64,000 bases of DNA from Flavobacteriaceae bacterium. GTDB lineage: Bacteria > Bacteroidota > Bacteroidia > Flavobacteriales > Flavobacteriaceae. Below the pieces are notes generated by a model. The model did no database searches. It worked only from the letters and a program-made list of their open reading frames with translations, and was not told the DNA's origin. A program made the translations under genes and the position numbers. The stretch lies in NCBI GenBank assembly GCA_003533785.1, contig DQCR01000056.1, positions 9,984-73,983 of the forward strand. The letters are read 5' to 3'. Positions 52,826 through 61,374 of this stretch are shown here, one piece after another. Positions within the stretch are counted from its first letter, which is position 1. Each line of letters begins with the position of its first letter.

Positions 52826-54454
52826 CTACAATTCTTTAATGAGTTCTACACTATTAAGTATTCGTTCTTCCAAATTTTTCCCATACCGGTCCTCCTTGGC
52901 ATACATGAGTGTCAATTCAATTTTACCCTCTTCAAAATCAAATATCAAACTGGTGTAATTATTCCGAATTCTTTTTGACGCTCCTTTTCTTGGATAGTCT
53001 AAGGTTCCAAAGATTTTTAAAGCGGGAATACCTGAGGCCGTTTCCATGACCTCGGAATTGATAAGGATATTATTGGCGCCTAGAGATTGATAGTTTTGGA
53101 TCGTTGCATCTGTGATAGCTTGGACCTCATCTGCTGTGGCTACATTGGGGGTTGATGGCACGTCTGAATTTTGGTCTTTTTTGGGTTTTTCACTGAACTT
53201 CAGTGTGATGAAAAAAGCATCGTCGGGAGTCCCTAATACAAACTGTTTGAAAACATTCTCGTCAATAGACTCCACTCGCTTTAGTACGCTAGGGGTTGAC
53301 ATTCGAATCGGAGGAATTCCATACATACTGGTGATCCAAGAATTATTTTCCAGTTTCTTTGTGGGATATCCCAATAAAGTGTCCCGAACTGGATAGAAAC
53401 CAAACCACAATATGGCACCAGCTAATGAAAAAATAAAAAGGCTGGCAGAGACCAAACTAACAATTCGAATCCTTTTTTTTCGCTTTTGTTGTCTATGAAA
53501 TTTTTGATAGGCGACCATTTGCTGCATTTCCTCCGCTGTAGGTTCTGGGAGTCCTTTTTTGGTATCTATAAGTACTTCTTCAACCAAATCTCGATCCGTA
53601 GTAGCAATTCCAGGGTCGGGGAGTGAACGAGCGAACTTTACTAAATCAGCTGTTTCCAAGACTCCTTTTAGGTTCTTTAGCGTTTCTGTCTTCAATATTA
53701 TTTTCCCAGCGTCTTGCAACAACATTAACTTCTGCACTAGCTCATCAGAAGTACTTTCTAAGGCATCTACTTTTGCTTCTTCCTCCAAATAACGGCGAAC
53801 GATCTCCGTGAGTTTTGAATAGTAGGATTTAAATTCTTCTTGATTTTTGGGGGTTCGATTCTCTAAAGATTTTAAATCTTGGAGGGCTTGATCAAAAGGA
53901 GGTAATTGTTGTTCTCGTTCTGCTTTTCGCTTTTGTAAAATAAAATATGCATAAAGCCCTCCAATTCCGAGTAGTAAGAATACTAGAACAAGTAGGCCAT
54001 TTCGGATCCATCGATCGTAATTTCGTTCAACTGGAATCAATGGTTTGATGGCGAACATTTTTTGTTTTAAGGTATCTACTAGCACGTCTCGCACTTCGAT
54101 TTCGATAGAATCTGAAACCAGAGATTGTCCATTCAAAATCACCCGTTGCTGGGGTAGCCAATATCGTCCTGAGTCAAATTGAATAAGCGCATATTTTTTG
54201 GTATACAAATAATGACTCTGTGCTTTGAGCGTGTCCAGTGGGAAATCAAAAATGATTTCAAAGGGTAGAAAAGAGGTCTTCTCAGCAAATAATACTTGAT
54301 CTGTTTTATCTGCTTTCAATTGCAATGTATAATTCAATTGAGCCCCTATCTGAATGGATAAGGAATCTACAGCTGTTGTGAGATTGTCTTGTGACGATTG
54401 TGCCCAACTGGTTAAACTCCCTATCAAGGCACATAAAAGAATACGTGTTTTCAT
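52826..54454 (-). CDS. Bat-operon membrane protein with two spans, function unknown
   Basis: 542 aa. Signal peptide (TRILLCALIGSLTSWAQ), then a periplasmic beta-rich part to about residue 150. First membrane helix GLLVLVFLLLGIGGLYAYFIL (one span near residues 152-172), then a cytoplasmic helical part with the DUF4381-like signature YYSKLTEIVRRYLEEEAKVDALESTSDEL (in outline). A second helix is near 335-355 (LVSASLFIFSLAGAILWFGF). A C-terminal periplasmic beta domain of about 180 residues is unlike DUF4381. Its 4-base overlap with the DUF58 gene shows that it belongs to the Bat transcript. Confidence 0.8.
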   Translation of the reverse strand: MKTRILLCALIGSLTSWAQSSQDNLTTAVDSLSIQIGAQLNYTLQLKADKTDQVLFAEKTSFLPFEIIFDFPLDTLKAQSHYLYTKKYALIQFDSGRYWLPQQRVILNGQSLVSDSIEIEVRDVLVDTLKQKMFAIKPLIPVERNYDRWIRNGLLVLVFLLLGIGGLYAYFILQKRKAEREQQLPPFDQALQDLKSLENRTPKNQEEFKSYYSKLTEIVRRYLEEEAKVDALESTSDELVQKLMLLQDAGKIILKTETLKNLKGVLETADLVKFARSLPDPGIATTDRDLVEEVLIDTKKGLPEPTAEEMQQMVAYQKFHRQQKRKKRIRIVSLVSASLFIFSLAGAILWFGFYPVRDTLLGYPTKKLENNSWITSMYGIPPIRMSTPSVLKRVESIDENVFKQFVLGTPDDAFFITLKFSEKPKKDQNSDVPSTPNVATADEVQAITDATIQNYQSLGANNILINSEVMETASGIPALKIFGTLDYPRKGASKRIRNNYTSLIFDFEEGKIELTLMYAKEDRYGKNLEERILNSVELIKEL

Positions 54455-55320
54455 CCGCGTGCTTTGAAATAACCCAGTAGTTTTTTGACATAGCTTTCAT
54501 TGACTGAACAGGCTATCGTTCCCGCGCCATTTTTTTGATGTAAGTTGATGAAAGTGGATACCCGATCGCGATATTTGTCCGTATAGTTCTGACGAAGGCG
54601 CTTGGATTGTGTGCTTATCCACTGCCGTTGTCCTGTTTCGCTATCCAGCATGGATACCAATCCCAAATTGGGGATTTCTTCTTCACGAGGATCGTACAAG
54701 CGAATACTTGTTAGGTCATGCTTTTTCGCAGCAATTCGCAATGTCTTTTCGTAATTGGAAGGAGCAATAAAGTCAGACAGCACAAACACAATCGCTTTCT
54801 TTTTCAAAACCGCAGAAACAAATTCAAAGGCACGGGCAATCGAAGTTCCTTTTTTTTGAGGTTCAAACTCTAACATCTCTCGAATAATTCTCAGTATGTG
54901 TGAGCGTCCTTTTTTAGGAGGAATATACAATTCAATGTCTTCTGAAAATAATACCAGTCCCACCTTATCGTTGTTTTGAAGCGCTGAAAAAGCCAGTGTT
55001 GCTGCAATCTCTGTCAGCACCTCTTTTTTAAATTGCTGTTGGGTACCAAAAAACTCGGACCCACTGATATCGACAACCAGCAATAAGGTCAATTCACGTT
55101 CTTCTTCAAAGACTTTAACAAATGGCTCTTGATAGCGCGCTGTAACATTCCAATCGATCGCTCGGACGTCATCGCCGTATTGGTACTGACGCACTTCGCT
55201 GAATGTCATCCCACGTCCTTTGAAGGTACTCTGGTATTCGCCCCCAAAGACGTTGTCGCTTAAACGTCGAGTTTTGATTTCGATTTTACGAACCTTCTTT
55301 AAAAGTTCTTTAGTATCCAT
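54451..55320 (-). CDS. DUF58 domain protein of the Bat operon
   Basis: 289 aa cytosolic protein with the family signature VRQYQYGDDVRAIDWNVTAR, then a VWA-like fold starting LLLVVDISGSEFFG. The MoxR-DUF58-VWA arrangement is standard: a AAA+ ATPase with a substrate- or co-chaperone-like VWA protein. It begins 24 bases after moxR and overlaps the next gene by 4 bases. Confidence 0.93.
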   Translation of the reverse strand: MDTKELLKKVRKIEIKTRRLSDNVFGGEYQSTFKGRGMTFSEVRQYQYGDDVRAIDWNVTARYQEPFVKVFEEERELTLLLVVDISGSEFFGTQQQFKKEVLTEIAATLAFSALQNNDKVGLVLFSEDIELYIPPKKGRSHILRIIREMLEFEPQKKGTSIARAFEFVSAVLKKKAIVFVLSDFIAPSNYEKTLRIAAKKHDLTSIRLYDPREEEIPNLGLVSMLDSETGQRQWISTQSKRLRQNYTDKYRDRVSTFINLHQKNGAGTIACSVNESYVKKLLGYFKARG

Positions 55321-55344
55321 AAACTATATTGGTGGATTTATATC

Positions 55345-56349
55345 CTAAGGTACTTCAACCTCATTGATGATTTGATCGATCAAATCTTCACTAGTGATAT
55401 TTTCTGCTTCAGCTTCATACGTCAAGCCTATTCGGTGACGAAGAACATCTAGTACAACAGCACGAACATCTTCGGGGATCACATATCCACGGTGTTTCAG
55501 AAATGCGTGGCACTTGGAAGCGACTGCCAAATTTATACTCCCCCTAGGGGAGGCTCCAAAATTGATCAAGGGTTTGATTTTTTCCAGTTGGTAACGCTCA
55601 GGATAGCGAGTGGCAAATACAATATCCAATATGTATTTTTCAATTTTCTCATCCATGTAAACCTCCCTCACTGTATCTTGAGCGGTCAGTATTTGTTTGG
55701 GAGTAACTACAGGCTTTATCTTTTCGTAGTTGGCAGCTAAATTTGAACGAACAATCAATTGTTCATCGTCCAATTTTGGGTAATCAATTACGGTTTTGAG
55801 CATAAATCGATCAACTTGAGCCTCTGGCAAAGGATATGTACCTTCTTGTTCCACTGGGTTTTGGGTAGCCATTACTAAAAACGGCTTGGGCAGTTTGAAA
55901 GTACTATCTCCAATGGTCACTTGTTTCTCTTGCATTGCTTCCAAAAGGGCAGATTGCACTTTGGCGGGTGCCCGGTTGATCTCATCAGCCAAAACAAAAT
56001 TGGCGAAAACAGGACCTTTTTTGATGGAAAAATCATTTTCTTTAACGTTGTAGATCATCGTCCCAACGACGTCTGCTGGAAGCAAGTCGGGGGTAAACTG
56101 TATTCGGCTGAATTGCCCTTTTACAGCTTGGCTTAAAGTGTTGATGGCAAGTGTTTTTGCCAAGCCAGGTACGCCTTCCAACAAGATATGACCCTGCCCT
56201 ATCAATCCTATTAATAGGCGTTCCACCATTTCTTTTTGACCTACAATGACTTTGTTTATTTCCAGCGTAAGCAGATCGATGAATGCACTTTCTTTTTGAA
56301 TTTTTTCATTCAATACATTCATATCTAACGGTTGTTTTGTGTCACTCAT
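55345..56349 (-). CDS. MoxR family AAA+ ATPase, first gene of the Bat operon
   Basis: 334 aa. Walker A is LLEGVPGLAKT, Walker B is VLADEINRAP, sensor 1 is VMATQNPVEQEGTYPLPEAQ, and the C-terminal lid includes GASPRGSINLAVASK. MoxR proteins act as chaperone-like ATPases for VWA proteins. The ATG at 56347-56349 lies 68 bases downstream of a terminator-like hairpin on the same strand (56417-56450), so expression of the whole eight-gene operon may be controlled in its leader. Confidence 0.94.
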   Translation of the reverse strand: MSDTKQPLDMNVLNEKIQKESAFIDLLTLEINKVIVGQKEMVERLLIGLIGQGHILLEGVPGLAKTLAINTLSQAVKGQFSRIQFTPDLLPADVVGTMIYNVKENDFSIKKGPVFANFVLADEINRAPAKVQSALLEAMQEKQVTIGDSTFKLPKPFLVMATQNPVEQEGTYPLPEAQVDRFMLKTVIDYPKLDDEQLIVRSNLAANYEKIKPVVTPKQILTAQDTVREVYMDEKIEKYILDIVFATRYPERYQLEKIKPLINFGASPRGSINLAVASKCHAFLKHRGYVIPEDVRAVVLDVLRHRIGLTYEAEAENITSEDLIDQIINEVEVP

Positions 56350-56416
56350 AGCTTTCCTGATTTTTAGGAGACCAAAAATGGTAAATAAATCCTGTGGCTG
56401 TTGTTAATAATTGGTT

Positions 56417-56450
56417 AAAAAAACCCCTGAAAGCCTTTTAGGTAGGGGTT
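56417..56450 (-). terminator. Terminator-like hairpin in the apparent leader of the moxR-bat operon
   Basis: Read on the minus strand: AACCCCT (56450-56444), a 15-base loop region that itself nearly pairs (CCTAAAAG with CTTTCAGG), AGGGGTT (56428-56422), and a run of seven T (56423-56417). It lies between divergent genes, so nothing upstream on that strand obviously needs terminating. Attenuation of moxR or the 3' end of a small RNA are the likely readings. Confidence 0.55.
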
Positions 56451-56493
56451 ATTTGTCACTAATTTAGGTCAGAAAATTAAAGCAAAAAAGCGA

Positions 56494-57363
56494 ATGAGAT
56501 CAAAATTTTCAAGAATTATTTCTGGGACAATGACTTGGGGGGAATGGGGTAAGCAACTTTCTCAAAAAGAAATGACCGATTTGATTGAGGCTACGGTTGG
56601 TCTTGGGATTACAAGTTTTGATCATGCTGATATCTATGGAGGCTATACAACAGAAGCTGATTTTGGTGCAGCTTTTACCCAAAGTACTATTCCTAGAGAA
56701 AAAGTAACGTTCATTAGCAAATGTGGAATCCAATACCCTAGTGAGATGCGCCCATTGGCTGTCAAACATTATGATTACAGTGCTGATCACATCCGTTTCT
56801 CAGTAGAATCTTCACTCCGGAACCTACAAACGGACTACTTGGACTTACTATTACTCCACCGACCCAGTCCCTTGATGGACGCAACAACCATCACTACAAC
56901 CCTTGAAACACTTAAAAAAGAAGGGAAAATTCACGACTATGGCGTTTCAAATTTCACACCGTCACAAATACAATTGCTCAGTTCATCGGCAGCAATTAAA
57001 TGGAATCAGATTCAATGCTCACTCACACATACCGAAGCGCTGACCAATGGAGAATTGGATTTTCTTCAAGCCAGCGATATCGGTGTGATGGCTTGGAGTC
57101 CATTGGGAAGCTACTTTAAGGAAACCAACGATGCACAAACTCGCATTCGTCCCTTACTAGATCAATTCCAAAAAAAATACAGCGCCTCCGAAGAACAGTT
57201 ATTATTGGCTTGGCTAATGCAACATCCTGCTGGTATTCATCCCGTTGTGGGTACCACACAAACAGATCGTTTGCGAACCGCTTTGGCCGCAGAATCATTG
57301 TCACTAGATCTCCAAGATTGGTTTCTTCTCTATGAAGCCAGTCGTGGGCATCGTGTAGCATAA
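56494..57363 (+). CDS. Aldo/keto reductase (YdhF-like)
   Basis: 289 aa NADPH-dependent barrel enzyme. The catalytic tetrad is readable: Asp and Tyr in FDHADIYGGYTTE, Lys in FISKCGI and His in LLLLHRPSP. The cofactor end HPVVGTTQTDRL is typical. The short N-terminus (SRIISGTMTWGEWGK) fits the YdhF branch. Substrate unknown. It heads an AKR-SDR-AlbA_2 row (11-base gap, then ATGA overlap). Confidence 0.9.
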   Translation: MRSKFSRIISGTMTWGEWGKQLSQKEMTDLIEATVGLGITSFDHADIYGGYTTEADFGAAFTQSTIPREKVTFISKCGIQYPSEMRPLAVKHYDYSADHIRFSVESSLRNLQTDYLDLLLLHRPSPLMDATTITTTLETLKKEGKIHDYGVSNFTPSQIQLLSSSAAIKWNQIQCSLTHTEALTNGELDFLQASDIGVMAWSPLGSYFKETNDAQTRIRPLLDQFQKKYSASEEQLLLAWLMQHPAGIHPVVGTTQTDRLRTALAAESLSLDLQDWFLLYEASRGHRVA

Positions 57364-57374
57364 TAAATACTCGA

Positions 57375-58121
57375 ATGAAAACAATATTAATTACAGGAGC
57401 CAGTAGTGGAATCGGCTGGGCAACCGCTGAAAAAATGAGCCAGTTGGGGCATCGTATTGTTCTCTGTGGCCGAAGAGAAGAACGACTCTTAGAATTACAA
57501 AAAAAACTGAAAACCCCCACTCACCTCTGTTGTTTCGATATAAGTGATCGAGTGGCTGTTTTTCAAAACATAGAAAGGCTTCCCGAAGCCTTTCAACCCA
57601 TCGATGTTTTAATCAATAATGCTGGAAATGCGCACGGACTCGACCTGTCACAAGAAGCCCACTTGGACGATTGGGACGCTATGATTGACAGCAACGTGAA
57701 AGGTCTTCTTTATGTTACCAAAGCCATTCTCCCACAAATGATCGCCCGTCAGGCAGGTCAAATCATCAATATAGGTTCCATTGCGGGTAAAGAAGCATAT
57801 CCCAAAGGGAATGTCTATTGCGCCAGTAAGGCCGCTGTCGATAGCTTTACCCAAGGATTGCGGTTGGATACCAACAGCCATGGATTGCGCATTGGAGCAA
57901 TTCATCCTGGTTTGGTGGAAACGGAATTTTCAGAAGTTCGTTTCAAAGGAGACCAACAACGCGCTGAGCTCGTGTATAATGATATCGAGGCACTCTCAGC
58001 TGCAGATGTTGCTGAATCAATTGCTTTCATGATAGAAGCCCCACCTCATGTTACCCTTGCTGATATCACTTTATTGCCCACTGATCAAGCTAGTGCCTTT
58101 GTGATCAATCGCAAATCATGA
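57375..58121 (+). CDS. SDR family NAD(P)-dependent oxidoreductase (YdfG-like)
   Basis: 248 aa classical short-chain dehydrogenase: TGASSGIGWATAE (cofactor), NNAGNAHG, Ser in INIGSIAGKE and YCASKAAVD (Tyr-x-x-x-Lys). The ending ADITLLPTDQA is like YdfG, which oxidises serine or 3-hydroxy acids. The ATG lies 11 bases after the reductase, and its TGA overlaps the next ATG. Confidence 0.92.
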   Translation: MKTILITGASSGIGWATAEKMSQLGHRIVLCGRREERLLELQKKLKTPTHLCCFDISDRVAVFQNIERLPEAFQPIDVLINNAGNAHGLDLSQEAHLDDWDAMIDSNVKGLLYVTKAILPQMIARQAGQIINIGSIAGKEAYPKGNVYCASKAAVDSFTQGLRLDTNSHGLRIGAIHPGLVETEFSEVRFKGDQQRAELVYNDIEALSAADVAESIAFMIEAPPHVTLADITLLPTDQASAFVINRKS

Positions 58122-59257
58122 TTAATAAGCGATTACTCATCAAGGCGCTTCTGGCCCACAATGATGAAAATAGTTTTTATGATAAAAAACTCCAGATTGA
58201 TCTGGGGCATAAAGAAGGGAAAGGGAAATTTCTAAAACACGTCTGTGCATTATGTAACAGCAACCCAAAAAATAATTCCTTTATAGTGGTAGGGGTCTCT
58301 GACCAACAAAACAAAATTATTGGGGTTGATTTTTTTGATGATAGTAAGCTTCAAAATCTAGTCAATGCCTACCTAGACAATCCACCAAGAGTCATCTATG
58401 AAAATATTCCCTTTCCGCATCTTCCCGACGGAAAAGTGGTGGGTTTGGTCACCATATATCCCAATGATCAACTCACCGCTATAAGAAAAAATATTTGGAA
58501 ATATTATGGGGGTAGTGTCTTTATTCGAGAAGGCAGCATATCACAACCTAAAGATTTTGGAATTACAATTGAAGACAATAATTCTGGTTTGGTAGAAACT
58601 ATCGAGCATCAGGCTCAAAACAATATCCAATTGACTTTGGATGGAGTAGTAGATTTTTTAAATCGCCATGAAGGAGATCGTTTTCAAGCGCAATATCTAG
58701 TTTTTAAAGAAACATTTATTCTCTGTTGGGCTGGGATTGAAAAAAAAGGAAAAAATAAAACCTACTATTCCAGAGTCGATATTGAACTTATCAATGAACA
58801 AGTGAAGCTGTTCTATTCCAATCTGGATGAAGTAGAAATTACTTGGAACGCAAATGCATTTACGATCACTGAATATGTTCAATTGGGAATTCAAGATCGT
58901 CTTCGCTTTTTTCCGTTGGAAGAAGTAACCATCGAATTTCGCGAAAATGGCACCTATCAACTCCGCAGCCGTCTTCTTTTTGAACCCCCTCAACTGGATC
59001 AAAAATCATTGTTAGATCGATTCAATGTTAATAAAGTACTTCTGGACAAGCTCGAAAAAAAAATATCACTTACTCTTGAAGAAGAAGAAGATCTCTACCA
59101 ATTAGCGTCTGGTTATATGCTTTGCTATCTCAATCTGATTCACGAAGCCAAAGAACATCTTCAGCGGGCAAGACCACTTCTCAAAAATCACAGTGAATCA
59201 GTATATGAAACTTACAAAGAAACGCAGCGAATCTTGAGAAAAATCAAATACAATTAA
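58118..59257 (+). CDS. AlbA_2 (Schlafen-type) ATP-binding domain protein
   Basis: 379 aa. The AlbA_2 domain spans roughly residues 15-140: KKLQIDLGHKEGKGKFLKHV (motif with conserved Glu/Lys), NSFIVVGVSDQQNKIIGVDF and FIREGSIS. The rest is a beta-rich region followed by C-terminal helices with a TPR-like look (LYQLASGYMLCYLNLIHEAKEHL, in outline). Family members are linked to nucleic acid or transcriptional control, but this one is uncharacterised. It overlaps the SDR gene by 4 bases. Confidence 0.82.
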   Translation: MINKRLLIKALLAHNDENSFYDKKLQIDLGHKEGKGKFLKHVCALCNSNPKNNSFIVVGVSDQQNKIIGVDFFDDSKLQNLVNAYLDNPPRVIYENIPFPHLPDGKVVGLVTIYPNDQLTAIRKNIWKYYGGSVFIREGSISQPKDFGITIEDNNSGLVETIEHQAQNNIQLTLDGVVDFLNRHEGDRFQAQYLVFKETFILCWAGIEKKGKNKTYYSRVDIELINEQVKLFYSNLDEVEITWNANAFTITEYVQLGIQDRLRFFPLEEVTIEFRENGTYQLRSRLLFEPPQLDQKSLLDRFNVNKVLLDKLEKKISLTLEEEEDLYQLASGYMLCYLNLIHEAKEHLQRARPLLKNHSESVYETYKETQRILRKIKYN

Positions 59258-59328
59258 AAGCCCTTGATATAAAAGACAATTAATCCTCCAACACAAAAAA
59301 TAAAAAGGAGCTTTTTAGTAGTTTTCAA
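59254..59328 (-). CDS. Possible 24-residue membrane peptide between the AlbA_2 gene and hflX
   Basis: On the minus strand a TTG at 59328 opens MKTTKKLLFIFCVGGLIVFY followed by IKGF and TAA. The three N-terminal lysines, one hydrophobic span and the KGF end look like a genuine tiny membrane protein. A TTG two codons earlier (59334) is an alternative. There is no ATG and no Shine-Dalgarno site, so evidence is limited to composition. It overlaps the AlbA_2 stop by 3 bases. Confidence 0.3.
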   Translation of the reverse strand: MKTTKKLLFIFCVGGLIVFYIKGF

Positions 59329-59350
59329 ACCCAACTTATTAAAAATACAA

Positions 59351-59374
59351 TTAGTTTAACAACCGTTAAGCTAA
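59351..59374 (-). terminator. Weak hairpin after hflX
   Basis: TTAGTTTAAC and GTTAAGCTAA (59351-59360 and 59365-59374) match at 9 of 10 positions around a 4-base loop. On the minus strand a T-rich stretch follows after a few bases. Confidence 0.4.
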
Positions 59375-59378
59375 TAAA

Positions 59379-60584
59379 TTATTCTGATATTTCTGGATAG
59401 AGAAAATGGTTGTAGGGAAACCGTTGGATATGAAGGGTTCTAACTTCTCTGTAAACTCGGTCTCGGAAGGCTTGCAAATTGGTTTTAGTGAGGGCAGAAA
59501 TAAATAACGCGTTTCCATTGGTTGTGCTGATCCAAGACTTTTCCCATTCCTCTATTGAAAAATGCTTAGAATTTCGTACCGCTAACAAATCTTCTTCATC
59601 AAATGGAACGGCTTGGTAGGCGTCAATTTTATTGAAAACCATCAACGTTGGTTTATTCAGCGATTGAATCTCTCCGAGAATGTCATTTACAGATTCGATA
59701 TGTTCCTCAAAATTAGGATGTGAGATATCCACCACGTGAATTAAAAGATCGGCTTCTTGCACCTCGTCCAAGGTGCTTTTAAACGACTCTACTAATTGGG
59801 TGGGGAGTTTTCGGATAAAACCTACCGTATCACTAAGTAAAAAAGGTAAATTCCCAATAACCACTTTTCGAACGGTGGTGTCTAGGGTCGCAAATAACTT
59901 GTTCTCTGCAAATACTTCACTCTTAGCGACCACATTCATCAACGTAGATTTACCCACATTGGTGTACCCTACCAAAGCGGCGCGAATCAGGTTCCCTCGG
60001 TTGCCCCGTTGGGTACTCATCTGCTTATCAATTGTGGTTAATTTTTTTTTCAGCAAAGCAATTTTATCCCGAACAATTCTTCGGTCGGTCTCTATTTCGG
60101 TTTCACCAGGACCTCGCATACCAATCCCTCCCCGCTGGCGTTCAAGGTGTGTCCATAGGCCTTTCAAACGCGGTAACAAATATTGATATTGGGCCAATTC
60201 TACTTGCGTTCGGGCATAGCTTGTCTGGGCTCGTTGCGCAAATATATCGAGGATCAATCCCGTACGATCCAAAATCTTACAGCGTAAAATTTGTTCAATA
60301 TTTCCTTGTTGTGCTGGGGTCAATTCATCGTCAAAAATAACAGTTGTTACTTCATTCTCTGAAACAAAGTCGGCAACGGTTTGCATCTTTCCGCTACCAA
60401 TAAACGTCTTCGGGTTTGGGAGTTGGATGTTTTGTGTGAATCGTTTTAGTACCTGTCCACCCGCAGTAAATGCTAAAAACTCTAGTTCGTCCAAATATTC
60501 TTTAGACTGTGTCGCGTTCTGATTGGAAGTAATGATTCCTACCAAAATGGTTTTTTCGTAGGTCAGTGCTTTTTTTTCAATCAT
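59379..60584 (-). CDS. hflX: GTPase HflX
   Basis: 401 aa ribosome-associated GTPase that splits stalled ribosomes. The N-terminal subdomain includes TFIGSGKMQTVADFV, and the coiled-coil linker includes RIVRDKIALLKKKL. G domain motifs: G1 GYTNVGKST, G3 DTVGFIRKLP, G4 FNKID and G5 SALT. Length normal. The ATG overlaps the lpxH stop by 8 bases. Confidence 0.95.
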   Translation of the reverse strand: MIEKKALTYEKTILVGIITSNQNATQSKEYLDELEFLAFTAGGQVLKRFTQNIQLPNPKTFIGSGKMQTVADFVSENEVTTVIFDDELTPAQQGNIEQILRCKILDRTGLILDIFAQRAQTSYARTQVELAQYQYLLPRLKGLWTHLERQRGGIGMRGPGETEIETDRRIVRDKIALLKKKLTTIDKQMSTQRGNRGNLIRAALVGYTNVGKSTLMNVVAKSEVFAENKLFATLDTTVRKVVIGNLPFLLSDTVGFIRKLPTQLVESFKSTLDEVQEADLLIHVVDISHPNFEEHIESVNDILGEIQSLNKPTLMVFNKIDAYQAVPFDEEDLLAVRNSKHFSIEEWEKSWISTTNGNALFISALTKTNLQAFRDRVYREVRTLHIQRFPYNHFLYPEISE

Positions 60585-61350
60585 CTGTCGGGCTCCATTT
60601 TTCTAATTTGAGTTGTTCTCCATCATAGACAGCATAGCTAAAATGGTGAATCCAGTCACCTGTATTGATGTAGAGCGCCTTATTACTAATCGGGATTTCT
60701 AGAGGTAGGTGACGGTGACCAAAAAGGAAAAAGTCGTATTTCTTTTGCTTTAATTTTCGCTTACAATATTGCACAAGCCATTCTTTTTCAGCCCCTTGAA
60801 ATTGGATGTTGTCTTCTCCAGATAGCAATCGGTTTCGCAAAGATAAATGCTGGCCCAATCGAATGCCCAAATCAGGATGTAACCAACGAAAAAAGAGTTT
60901 AGAAAGGGGGTGTACAAATACTTTTTTCATTCTCTTATATCCTTTATCTCCTGGACCTAATCCGTCTCCGTGACCAATAAGAAAACGCTTTCCATTGAAC
61001 AGATATTCTTGGGGTTGATGAAATACGGGAATCCCTAATTCTTTGGAAAAATAGTCCCGCATCCACAAGTCGTGATTTCCAACAAAATAAATTATTTCTA
61101 GGCCAGCATCGGCCATTTGAGCGAGACGCCCCAAGGTTCGGACAAAGCCTTTGGGAACTACCTTTTTATATTCAAACCAAAAATCAAAAAGGTCGCCCAT
61201 TAAAAATAGGATGGCTCCGTCTTTTTCAACTTGGTCTAGCCATTGAATAAAAAACGTTTCTCTTTTTCGACTTTCCTTGTAGTTGGGTGCTCCCAGATGC
61301 TGATCGGAAGCAAAGTAAATACGTTTATTTGGTGGAAGTTGGCGTTGCAT
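60577..61350 (-). CDS. lpxH: UDP-2,3-diacylglucosamine diphosphatase, LpxH-type
   Basis: 257 aa calcineurin-like phosphoesterase in lipid A synthesis. Motifs: ASDQHLG, MGDLFDFWFEYK, VGNHDLWM, IGHGDGLGPGD and FGHRHLP. DFWFEY and the GHGDGLG region match LpxH of Bacteroidota. It heads a two-gene unit with hflX. A one-mismatch -7 element, TATCTTTA (61366-61359), is 8 bases from the ATG. Confidence 0.92.
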   Translation of the reverse strand: MQRQLPPNKRIYFASDQHLGAPNYKESRKRETFFIQWLDQVEKDGAILFLMGDLFDFWFEYKKVVPKGFVRTLGRLAQMADAGLEIIYFVGNHDLWMRDYFSKELGIPVFHQPQEYLFNGKRFLIGHGDGLGPGDKGYKRMKKVFVHPLSKLFFRWLHPDLGIRLGQHLSLRNRLLSGEDNIQFQGAEKEWLVQYCKRKLKQKKYDFFLFGHRHLPLEIPISNKALYINTGDWIHHFSYAVYDGEQLKLEKWSPTDD

Positions 61351-61374
61351 TATGGGTATAAAGATAGGAAATCT

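Noticed and set aside
57116-57520. Minus-strand 134-codon frame across the AKR/SDR junction
   Set aside because: Both plus-strand genes have complete catalytic motifs, and the minus frame shows no family resemblance.
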